NCBI GenBank assembly: GCA_036518955.1
Contig: DATDMG010000472.1
Coordinates: forward strand, 1 to 6,747
DNA: 6,747 bases
Direction: 5' to 3'
From: DATDMG01 sp036518955
GTDB taxonomy: Bacteria; Actinomycetota; Actinomycetes; Actinomycetales; Kineosporiaceae
In this document: positions 1 to 4,989 of the stretch, one piece after another
Layout: every line of letters begins with the position of its first letter
Position numbering within the stretch: position 1 is the stretch's first letter
The notes under the pieces: model-generated
Database searches by the model: none
The model's input: the letters and a program-made list of their open reading frames with translations, nothing else
What the model was told of the DNA's origin: nothing
Translations under genes and position numbers: made by a program

Positions 1-590
1 TCGAAGGGGCGGACCAGGTACGGCGTGGGCACGGTGTTGTCGACGATGAGCGGCGCTCCCACCTCGTGCGCCAGGGTCGCGACGCCTTCGACGTCGAGCA
101 GGTCCTGCTTCGGATTGGAGATCGTCTCCCCGAAGAAGGCCTTGGTGTTGGGCCGGACCGCGGCGCGCCAGCAGTCGAGGTCGTCGGGGTCCGCCACGAA
201 CGACACCTCGATCCCCAGCTTCGGCAGGGTGTAGTGGAACAGGTTGTACGTGCCGCCGTAGAGGCTCGGGCTGCTGACGACATGATCGCCGTGCTCCGCC
301 ACGTTCAGGACGGCGAGCGTCTCCGCCGCCTGCCCGCTGGCGACCAGGAGGGCGCCGACGCCGCCCTCGAGATTGGCGATCCGCTGCTCGACGACGTCCT
401 GGGTGGGGTTCATGATCCGCGTGTAGATGTTGCCGAGTTCCTTCAGCGCGAACAGGTTCGCGGCGTGGTCGGCATCGCGGAAGACGTACGACGTCGTCTG
501 GTAGATGGGGAGCGCCCGGGCACCGGTGACGGGATCCGGAACCTGGCCGGCATGGATCTGGCGCGTCTCGAAGGACCAGCCGTCGGTCAC
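1..590 (-). CDS. metY: O-acetylhomoserine sulfhydrylase (O-acetylhomoserine aminocarboxypropyltransferase), N-terminal part, runs off left edge
   Basis: This is a cytoplasmic PLP enzyme that makes homocysteine from O-acetylhomoserine and sulfide in the direct-sulfhydrylation route to methionine. The 196 codons present open VTDGWSFETRQIHAGQ. They carry the Cys/Met-metabolism hallmarks: YTRIMNPT at residues 56-63 (phosphate contact from the partner subunit), SGQAAE at 85-90, the tyrosine of SLYGGTYNLF near 111, ETISNP at 155-160 and VDNT at 183-186, whose Asp holds the pyridine nitrogen. The PLP lysine and C-terminal half lie beyond the window; the family is about 430 residues. The GTG start at 590 is chosen because AGGAG sits 5 nt upstream (600-596) and the protein begins exactly where the family does. 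The MetY-type SLYGGTYNLF and the SAM-IV leader favour MetY over cystathionine gamma-synthase or MetZ. Confidence 0.93.
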   Translation of the reverse strand, partial: MTDGWSFETRQIHAGQVPDPVTGARALPIYQTTSYVFRDADHAANLFALKELGNIYTRIMNPTQDVVEQRIANLEGGVGALLVASGQAAETLAVLNVAEHGDHVVSSPSLYGGTYNLFHYTLPKLGIEVSFVADPDDLDCWRAAVRPNTKAFFGETISNPKQDLLDVEGVATLAHEVGAPLIVDNTVPTPYLVRPF

Positions 591-607
591 GAGTTCTCCT
601 GGGGTAG

Positions 608-637
608 GCGGCGTACAGGTCGATCCGGCTACGCCGC
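608..637 (-). promoter_or_regulatory. 8-bp stem-loop just upstream of the metY ribosome-binding site
   Basis: Bases 637-630 (GCGGCGTA in the transcript) are perfectly complementary to 615-608 (TACGCCGC), with a 14-nt loop. The stem ends 7 nt before the metY Shine-Dalgarno AGGAG. It could be the last element of the expression platform, holding the metY ribosome-binding site open or serving in termination. It has no U tract, so termination would have to be of the U-less type. The structure is seen in the sequence; its role is inferred. Confidence 0.4.
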
Positions 638-719
638 AGCGGGCAACTACAGGTGGTTGCGGAAGGGATTGATACGGACACAGTGGGTAGGCCTTCGGCC
701 CCCCTCGTGGCTCGCGGGC

Positions 720-746
720 CCGATCGACGTCAGGACGTGGGATCGG
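720..746 (-). promoter_or_regulatory. Stem-loop spanning the leader-peptide stop codon (candidate attenuator element)
   Basis: In the transcript CCGATC (746-741) pairs with GATCGG (725-720). An inner ACGT (738-735) pairs with ACGT (730-727) around a CCTG tetraloop, separated by a small 2x1 internal loop. The leader-peptide stop codon (732-730) lies at the loop edge, so a ribosome that terminates there would melt the hairpin, while one held earlier at the Cys codons would mostly leave it intact. The 3' arm overlaps by a base or two another possible helix, 720-716 with 701-697. This is the layout expected of a ribosome-dependent attenuator, but the function is inferred. Confidence 0.4.
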
Positions 747-774
747 CTGACCGACGACAGCGACAGCTGCTCAC
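730..774 (-). CDS. Short leader peptide VSSCRCRRSADPTS (candidate cysteine-sensing uORF of metY)
   Basis: This is a 14-codon ORF from GTG (774-772) to TGA (732-730). It is preceded by a strong Shine-Dalgarno GAGGAG (786-781) with 6-nt spacing, better than several real genes in the window. Codons 4 and 6 are both TGT (Cys), in a tandem TGTCGC/TGTCGT that encodes Cys-Arg-Cys-Arg. Cys-rich leader peptides that sense cysteine by ribosome stalling are known upstream of sulfur genes in mycobacteria (the Ms4533A and Ms5788A types). I infer the same kind of role here from position, ribosome-binding site and Cys codons, not from a recognised sequence match. The ORF sits between the SAM-IV aptamer and metY and ends 139 nt before the metY start. 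Confidence 0.6.
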   Translation of the reverse strand: MSSCRCRRSADPTS

Positions 775-805
775 GGTGCACTCCTCATCACCGGGGCCAC
801 CGCGG

Positions 806-920
806 GCCCGCGCTTGCCTCCGCCACCTCGGCGGACAGCCAGGTCATCACCCGGGGCACCCCACCGCGGTTGGAGGGTTGCCGGCCAGCGAGCCGGGGCT
901 TGGCGCTGACGCTCATGACC
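806..920 (-). ncRNA. SAM-IV riboswitch (S-adenosylmethionine aptamer) in the metY leader
   Basis: The transcript from 920 downward matches the actinobacterial SAM-IV aptamer in both sequence and pairing. P1 is GGTCAT (920-915) with ATGACC (847-842). P2 is CAGCG (908-904) with CGCTG (890-886), its loop holding GCCCCGG. The conserved CCGGCAACCCTCC follows. P3 is ACCC (878-875) with GGGT (861-858). A 3' hairpin is formed by TCCGCC (835-830) with GGCGGA (824-819). The tail CGCGG (812-808) can form the SAM-IV-type pseudoknot with CCGCG of the P3 loop (869-865). SAM-IV aptamers bind SAM and usually turn off methionine and sulfur genes, which agrees with metY downstream. The 3' boundary is set by the pseudoknot partner and is approximate. 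SAM-I is less likely because of the primary sequence and the downstream hairpin plus pseudoknot. Confidence 0.92.
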
Positions 921-927
921 TAGGGGG

Positions 928-956
928 ATCGTACGCCAGGATCATTGTCGTGAGGG
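928..956 (-). promoter_or_regulatory. Weak candidate promoter for the metY leader transcript
   Basis: TACGAT (933-928) fits the actinobacterial -10 pattern TANNNT and would start transcription near 921, right at the first base of riboswitch helix P1. The -35 position at 17-nt spacing reads CCCTCA (956-951), a poor match to TTGACA. The call rests mainly on the -10 and its exact fit to the riboswitch 5' end. Confidence 0.4.
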
Positions 957-969
957 CGACGTCTCACGA
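948..969. repeat. Inverted repeat TCGTGAG-N8-CTCACGA over the metY -35 region
   Basis: A perfect 7-bp inverted repeat (948-954 and 963-969) with an 8-nt spacer lies 57 nt downstream of the DUF4192 stop codon and covers the proposed -35 hexamer of metY. It could be a U-less transcription terminator for the DUF4192 gene or a dimeric repressor site controlling metY. The sequence does not decide between them. Confidence 0.4.
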
Positions 970-1025
970 TCCGGATGCGGGCGGCCTGCCCTCACCCACC
1001 CGGAGCACGTCGCCCACCCGCACCC

Positions 1026-2096
1026 TCAGCCGGCGCGGCTGCGCCGGCTGGCCCAACCGGGAGGTACGCCGACGAACAGCAGCTGGTCGACCAGCGCCGC
1101 CAGGGTGTGCGCCGGCTGGTCGGCCAGGGCGCGGGCGGCCAGCAGGCGACCACGGGCACCCTCACCGGCCCACCAGGAGGCCCAGGCCAGCAGCGCGAGG
1201 GCGTCGGCACGCTGACCCGGCGGCGCGGTGCGGGCGACGGCCGCGAGGAGAGCCGTCCCCCGCTGCAGCAAGTCGTCGTCCGGCGGCTTGTCGAACAGGC
1301 CGTCCATCGCCGCGGCGTCGACCCCGCAGAGAGCCTCGTCGGCCACCGTCTCGGCGTCGGGGACGAGGGTGAGCAGGACGGCATCGCGGAACCAGTGGTC
1401 CTGCAACGCATCAGCGAGCCAACGGACGTCGGGGAACTCCCCACGGGAGGCCGGCTCCGGCGACGACCAGGACGGCGAGCCGTCGTGGAGCAGGGCCCGC
1501 CAGCGCCGCAGCGACTCCTCCGCGGACCCGCTCAGCAGGGTGGGACCCGCCTGCCGGGGATCGGGCGAGACCGTCGGCTCCACGAACTCGAGCACCGACG
1601 CCTCGTCGGGAGCCACCGAGCGCCCGTGGGAGATCATCCACGCGGCCAGGGCGCCGCCGGTGGCCTCGGCGAGCGGCCTGCCCTCCGCGGGGCAGCAGTT
1701 GGGCTCCGGGCACAGGTAGGACCGATAGGTCGACGGGCCGACCGCCAGCACATCCCACACCCGGACGCCGGCCGCCATCAGTCGACGCCGCACGTCGCGG
1801 GCCAGGTACGCGTGCGGTGGCCGGCACGGGTCGACCTTGCCGCGGACCTGCCGGTCCGAGACCACCAGCACGATCACGGCGTCGTCGCCGTGCTGCCGCA
1901 GCGCCGTCAGGGCTTGTTCCAGCGGCCGCCGGACGTCACGGCTGGGCGGCAGGTCCATCCGGACGCACATGCCGATGCGGCGCCGTGGCCCCTGCAACCC
2001 GACCAGGACCAGGCTCTCCCGAGGCCGGTAGCCCAGGGTGTAGAAGACGTAGGCGATGACGTCGGCCGTACCGGCTCGCATGACGGTGGTGTCCAC
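1026..2096 (-). CDS. DUF4192 domain-containing protein
   Basis: This 356-residue protein belongs to the actinobacterial DUF4192 family, whose function is unknown. The N-terminal block MRAGTADVIAYVFYTLGYRPRESLVLVGL (residues 6-34) is the typical opening of the family. The signature YLCPEPNCCPAEGRPL spans 127-142, with Cys at 129, 134 and 135, and a helical C-terminal part contains LLAWASWWAGEGARGRLLAARALA and ends VGVPPGW plus a short basic tail. No signal peptide or membrane segment is visible, so it is probably cytoplasmic. The GTG at 2096 is used as start; its ribosome-binding site is poor (GGCGGC just upstream). The in-frame ATG at 2079-2081 (residue 6) is a real alternative that would start at the domain itself. 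The gene lies 132 bp after the ABC permease gene on the same strand and may or may not be cotranscribed with it. Confidence 0.9.
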   Translation of the reverse strand: MDTTVMRAGTADVIAYVFYTLGYRPRESLVLVGLQGPRRRIGMCVRMDLPPSRDVRRPLEQALTALRQHGDDAVIVLVVSDRQVRGKVDPCRPPHAYLARDVRRRLMAAGVRVWDVLAVGPSTYRSYLCPEPNCCPAEGRPLAEATGGALAAWMISHGRSVAPDEASVLEFVEPTVSPDPRQAGPTLLSGSAEESLRRWRALLHDGSPSWSSPEPASRGEFPDVRWLADALQDHWFRDAVLLTLVPDAETVADEALCGVDAAAMDGLFDKPPDDDLLQRGTALLAAVARTAPPGQRADALALLAWASWWAGEGARGRLLAARALADQPAHTLAALVDQLLFVGVPPGWASRRSRAG

Positions 2097-2149
2097 GCCG
2101 CCAAGCCTGCGTCGAGCCCCGGCGGCCGGGATGGCGGGCCTGTCGGCCC

Positions 2150-2185
2150 TGTGGACGACGTGACGACGGGCCGGTCTGTGGACGA
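2150..2185. repeat. Two DnaA-box-like direct repeats upstream of the DUF4192 gene
   Basis: The word CTGTGGACGA occurs at 2149-2158 and again at 2176-2185. On the minus strand each contains TCGTCCACA, one base off the actinobacterial DnaA box TTGTCCACA. The copies share orientation and are 27 bp apart, in the 132-bp gap before the DUF4192 start. They could be DnaA or other regulator sites, or a chance repeat. Confidence 0.35.
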
Positions 2186-2212
2186 GTCGAGGGGTACCGT
2201 CGACCTGCCGGT

Positions 2213-2228
2213 CCGGCGTCCCGGCCGG
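2213..2228 (-). terminator. GC hairpin immediately after the ABC permease stop codon
   Basis: CCGGC (2228-2224 in transcript order) pairs with GCCGG (2217-2213) around a 6-nt loop, starting directly after the permease stop codon at 2229-2231. There is no U tract. It is a weak candidate terminator or transcript-stabilising hairpin between the ABC operon and the DUF4192 gene. Confidence 0.25.
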
Positions 2229-2999
2229 TCACGCGTCGCGGTGACGCACCAGGAGGACCGCCAGCCCCGCCGCGGCGACCGCGAAGGCCGCGAACGTCGC
2301 CGCGGACGGCAGGACCGCGGCGCCGTCCGCGGCGAGGTCGTGGGCCAGGGCCTGCCGGGCCGCTGAGAACGGCAGCCAGCGGACCACGGGGCGCAGGAGA
2401 GCCGCCTGGTCGAACCGGGAGGCCAGCAGCAGGGCCGGTTCCAGGGCGAGCGGGCAGGCGAGAAGCACCGCCACCACCCCGGCGGCGTGCCGCAGCAGCC
2501 AGGTCAGGCCGGCCCCCAGCCAGGCCCACCCGATCACCACCCCGGCGTGCAGCAGGAGCACCCGCAGGGTCGCGCCGTCCAGCGTCGGGGCGTGCCCGGA
2601 CGCCAGGCAAGCCCCCGCCGCGAGCAGGGTGGCCACCGTGGTGACCCCCACCGCGACGGCCGAGAGCACGAGCAGGCGGGCAGCGACCAGCACGACCCGT
2701 CGGGGCTGCGCGAGCAGCACCGCCCGGACCAGGCCGTACCGGTAGTCGTGCGACACGGTGACGACGCCGAGCAGGGCGACCGTCACGCCGACCAGGGACA
2801 CCGGTGCCGCGTCGCCGCCGTCGGTGAGCACCACCGCGGTGTCCTCGCCGGACATCGGGCCGACTCGCAGCAGCAGCGCCAGCAGCAGGGCGACCAGCGC
2901 GCCGAGGCCGGTGGCGAGCGTGACCAGCACATAGGTGGAGCGCACGGTACGCAGTCGCACGGCCTCCATCCGGACGGCGTCCGCGAGCGGCGCGCTCAT
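2229..2999 (-). CDS. ABC-2-type transporter permease, six predicted membrane helices
   Basis: This is the membrane partner of the adjacent ATPase. The 256 residues show a short cytoplasmic start with the amphipathic stretch RMEAVRLRTVRS, then six hydrophobic segments at roughly 22-45, 67-83, 104-131, 147-168, 173-193 and 231-250. This is the one-domain ABC-2 permease layout. The stretch SHDYRYGLVRAVLLAQPRR (83-101) after helix 2 is the coupling segment typical of these permeases (family form: Glu/Asp-Tyr/His-Arg-x-Gly-Thr-x-Arg, then Pro-x-Arg). The ATG start at 2999 overlaps the ATPase stop as ATGA, so translation is probably coupled and the two are made in step. Such pairs export lipids, peptides or antibiotics; no substrate can be read from the sequence. 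Confidence 0.9.
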   Translation of the reverse strand: MSAPLADAVRMEAVRLRTVRSTYVLVTLATGLGALVALLLALLLRVGPMSGEDTAVVLTDGGDAAPVSLVGVTVALLGVVTVSHDYRYGLVRAVLLAQPRRVVLVAARLLVLSAVAVGVTTVATLLAAGACLASGHAPTLDGATLRVLLLHAGVVIGWAWLGAGLTWLLRHAAGVVAVLLACPLALEPALLLASRFDQAALLRPVVRWLPFSAARQALAHDLAADGAAVLPSAATFAAFAVAAAGLAVLLVRHRDA

Positions 3000-3955
3000 A
3001 CCGGCGCCACGCCGGTCACCGGCCGCGCGGGGTGATCCGGCCCGGCCTGGCCCGGCCCGGCCCGGTACTCCGCGGCACCGGCGGTCGCCGCCAGGAACGC
3101 CTCCTCGAGCGACGCGACGCGCTCGGACAGCTCATGCAAGATCACCCCGTGCCGGCCGGCGATCTCGCCGATCTGGGCCAGCTCCGCCCCCGCCACCAGC
3201 AGCGATCCGTCCGGCTCCAGACTCACCGGTCCGACGCCGCCCTGGCGCAGCAGGCCCGCCAGCCACCCGGACTGCGGGCTGCGCACCACTGCCTGGCGCT
3301 GGGTGAACCGGCTGACGAAGTCGCTGACCGGGCCGGCCGCCACCAGCGAGCCCCGACCGATCACCACCAGCTCGTCCGCCAGTTGGGCCATCTCCGCCAG
3401 GAGGTGCGAGGACACCAGCACGCACCGGCCCTCCGCCGCCAGGTGCGCAATCATCCGGCGAAGCCAGTGGATCCCCTCCGGGTCCAGGCCGTTCGCCGGC
3501 TCGTCCAGGATCAGGTACTGGGGGTCCCCGAGCAGCGCGGCGGCCAGCGCGAGCCGCTGGCCCATGCCGAGCGAGAAGCCGCCGGGTCGCCGGTCCGCGG
3601 CGTCCGCCAGGCCGACGAGGCCCAGCACCTCCTCGACCCGCTCCGGCCGCACCGCCGCGGACGCGGCCAGCATGCGCAGGTGGTTGCGCGCGGTCCGGGT
3701 GGGGTGGAACGCCGACGCGTCCAGGACCGCGCCGACGACGTGCAGGGGACGCCGGATCTCCAGGTAGCGGCGACCGCCGAAGGTGGTCGTGCCGCCGCCG
3801 GAATCCAGGCCCAGCATGAGTCGCAGCGTGGTGGACTTGCCCGCGCCGTTCGGCCCCAGGAAGCCGGTGACCACCCCCGGCCGGACCTCGAATGACAGGT
3901 CGCGGACGGCGTGCACCGAACCGTACGACTTCTCCAGATGGCGTGCAGAGATCAC
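2996..3955 (-). CDS. ABC transporter ATP-binding protein, BcrA/CcmA-like exporter type
   Basis: This 319-residue nucleotide-binding subunit powers the permease downstream. With the GTG at 3955 as start, the order is: A-loop Tyr11, Walker A GPNGAGKST (34-42), signature FSLGMGQR (127-134), Walker B LILDEP (148-153), D-loop NGLDP (155-159) and switch His183. The Q-loop region reads VGAVLDASAFHPTRTARNHL (74-93). Asp stands near the usual Gln position, a variant common in this actinobacterial exporter group. About 100 residues follow the core and end in a Gly/Pro/Ala-rich tail encoded by a pentanucleotide repeat. The start is fixed by GGAGGA 5 nt upstream and by the domain opening VISARHLEKSYG. 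An upstream GTG at 4036 would add 27 non-conserved residues and lacks support. Confidence 0.93.
   Translation of the reverse strand: MISARHLEKSYGSVHAVRDLSFEVRPGVVTGFLGPNGAGKSTTLRLMLGLDSGGGTTTFGGRRYLEIRRPLHVVGAVLDASAFHPTRTARNHLRMLAASAAVRPERVEEVLGLVGLADAADRRPGGFSLGMGQRLALAAALLGDPQYLILDEPANGLDPEGIHWLRRMIAHLAAEGRCVLVSSHLLAEMAQLADELVVIGRGSLVAAGPVSDFVSRFTQRQAVVRSPQSGWLAGLLRQGGVGPVSLEPDGSLLVAGAELAQIGEIAGRHGVILHELSERVASLEEAFLAATAGAAEYRAGPGQAGPDHPARPVTGVAPV
3036..3065 (-). repeat. Pentanucleotide tandem repeat (CCCGG, six units) inside the ATPase 3' end
   Basis: On the plus strand the six consecutive 5-bp units read TCCGG, CCCGG, CCTGG, CCCGG, CCCGG, CCCGG. They encode the RAGPGQAGP part of the ATPase tail. 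The unit length is not a multiple of three, so gain or loss of one unit would shift the frame of the last 20 or so codons and move the stop away from the permease start. Confidence 0.75.
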
Positions 3956-3960
3956 AGCTA

Positions 3961-3966
3961 TCCTCC
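3961..3966 (-). promoter_or_regulatory. Shine-Dalgarno GGAGGA of the ABC ATPase gene
   Basis: GGAGGA (3966-3961 in transcript order) lies 5 nt before the GTG at 3955. It decides this start over the longer reading frame beginning at 4036. Confidence 0.8.
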
Positions 3967-3976
3967 CGAGCCAGCC

Positions 3977-3982
3977 AGGGTA
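3977..3982 (-). promoter_or_regulatory. Candidate -10 element TACCCT for the ABC operon
   Basis: TACCCT (3982-3977), within CGCTACCCT, fits the actinobacterial -10 pattern TANNNT. It would start transcription near 3970, just before the ATPase Shine-Dalgarno. No convincing -35 hexamer is present. Confidence 0.35.
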
Positions 3983-4001
3983 GCGAGACCAGCCGGGTCG
4001 C

Positions 4002-4035
4002 GCGGCGACGTGGACATTGCGTGGCGGCGTGGACA
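4002..4035. repeat. Imperfect 15-bp direct repeat in the divergent promoter region
   Basis: Positions 4002-4016 and 4021-4035 match at 13 of 15 bases and share the ends GGCG and CGTGGACA. They are offset by 19 bp, close to two helical turns. They lie between the ABC operon and the methyltransferase gene, where a regulator could act on both. The repeat is seen; an operator role is inferred. Confidence 0.4.
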
Positions 4036-4065
4036 CCGCCGTCGGAGCCGGGTCAGGCTGGTGGG

Positions 4066-4989
4066 ATGGTGCCTCGAGCCATGCCCGATCCGCGCGCCGG
4101 TGTCTACCCGATCTCCACCGGTGAGGCCACGCTGGTCCCGGACGGCGACGGGCGCCGGGGCTGGACCCTGATGCTCAACGGGGTCCCCTCGAGCCACCTG
4201 GATCTGGACGATCCGCTGCGCCTGGACTTCGAGTACCTGCGCTGGATCGCCGACGTCCTGGAGGTGATGCAGCCGGCCGGCGAGGGGCTGCGTGTCCTCC
4301 ACCTCGGCGGGGCGGGCTGCAGCCTGGCCCGGTACGTGGCCGCGAGCCGGCCAGGTTCCCGGCAGCTGGTGGTGGAGATCGACCCGGACGTCGTCGAGCT
4401 CGCCCGGAGCGCCTTCGGGGTGCGCTCCACCGGCCGGCTGCGGGTGCGCACGGGGGACGCCCGCGAGGTCCTGCAGGATCTGCCGGACCTGCCGGACCAT
4501 CGGTACGAGGCCGTCGTCCGGGACGCGTTCGCGGTCGACCGGGTCCCGACCCACCTGACCACCCGGGGATTCCTCACCGAGGTGAGCCGGGTACTGGCGC
4601 CCGGGGGCGTGTACGCGGCCAACATGGGCGACGGCTCGGCCACCCTCGCCCGGGCACGCGCGGAGGCCGCCACGCTGATCGCGGTGTTCGCCCACGTCGC
4701 GCTGATCGCCGAGCCGGCGCAGTTCCACGGGCGTCGGTACGGGAACGTGGTGCTGCTCGGGTCGCACGACGACCTCCCACTGGCAGCGCTCGGTCGCCGG
4801 CTGGCCTCGGGCGCCGTCCGGGCCCGGATGCTCGAGGGCGACGAGGTACACGACTTCGCCGCCGGTCGGCCCCCGCTGGAGGACCCGCCGGACACCGACC
4901 CCGCCCGCCACGAAGGCACCACGGCCGCCGCCACGCTGGACGCCTCCGGCGCCAGAGCCCCGCGGGGGGTCACGGGCAGGCGACCGTGA
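4066..4989 (+). CDS. Spermidine-synthase-like SAM-dependent methyltransferase-fold protein
   Basis: This 307-residue Rossmann-fold protein is of the spermidine synthase / fused-MFS-spermidine-synthase-like group, without an MFS part. After GVYPISTGEATLVPD comes the beta-strand lid LMLNGVPSSHLDLDDPLRLDFEYLRWI (35-61). Next come motif I VLHLGGAGCSLARYV (77-91), the acidic pair EID (104-106) that binds the ribose in this fold, GDAREVL (130-136), and YEAVVRDAF (147-155), where spermidine synthases carry their catalytic Asp. Whether it transfers a propylamine or methyl group, or neither, cannot be told. Residues after about 265 form an Ala/Pro/Arg-rich tail that runs into the convergent dehydrogenase pseudogene. 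ATG 4066 has AGG 9 nt upstream; ATG 4081 is an equally possible start with no Shine-Dalgarno. Confidence 0.85.
   Translation: MVPRAMPDPRAGVYPISTGEATLVPDGDGRRGWTLMLNGVPSSHLDLDDPLRLDFEYLRWIADVLEVMQPAGEGLRVLHLGGAGCSLARYVAASRPGSRQLVVEIDPDVVELARSAFGVRSTGRLRVRTGDAREVLQDLPDLPDHRYEAVVRDAFAVDRVPTHLTTRGFLTEVSRVLAPGGVYAANMGDGSATLARARAEAATLIAVFAHVALIAEPAQFHGRRYGNVVLLGSHDDLPLAALGRRLASGAVRARMLEGDEVHDFAAGRPPLEDPPDTDPARHEGTTAAATLDASGARAPRGVTGRRP

Noticed and set aside
788..847. 19-codon ORF (ATG in helix P1 of the riboswitch, TGA touching the leader-peptide ribosome-binding site)
   Set aside because: It has no usable Shine-Dalgarno, no Cys or Met signal, and its start is buried in P1. An open stretch of this length is expected by chance at this GC content.
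66..923. 285-codon plus-strand reading frame over metY and its leader
   Set aside because: It is antisense to a clear MetY frame and the riboswitch, has no family resemblance and no ribosome-binding site. It is a typical high-GC shadow.
975..2366. 463-codon plus-strand reading frame across the DUF4192 gene and into the permease
   Set aside because: It lies opposite two recognised genes and has an Arg/Gly/Pro-rich composition typical of high-GC antisense frames.
1936..2610. 224-codon minus-strand frame linking the permease region to the DUF4192 start
   Set aside because: It is in a different frame from both real proteins and reads as Gly/Arg/Pro-rich filler, so it is not evidence of a fusion.
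3011..3023. Palindrome GCCGGT-C-ACCGGC
   Set aside because: It lies within the ATPase coding region, its one-base loop cannot form an RNA hairpin of note, and Gly/Pro/Thr codons at this GC content give such words often.
3956..4036. Longer ABC ATPase start at the GTG at 4036
   Set aside because: The added 27 residues are not domain sequence, and GGAGGA lies correctly placed before the GTG at 3955.
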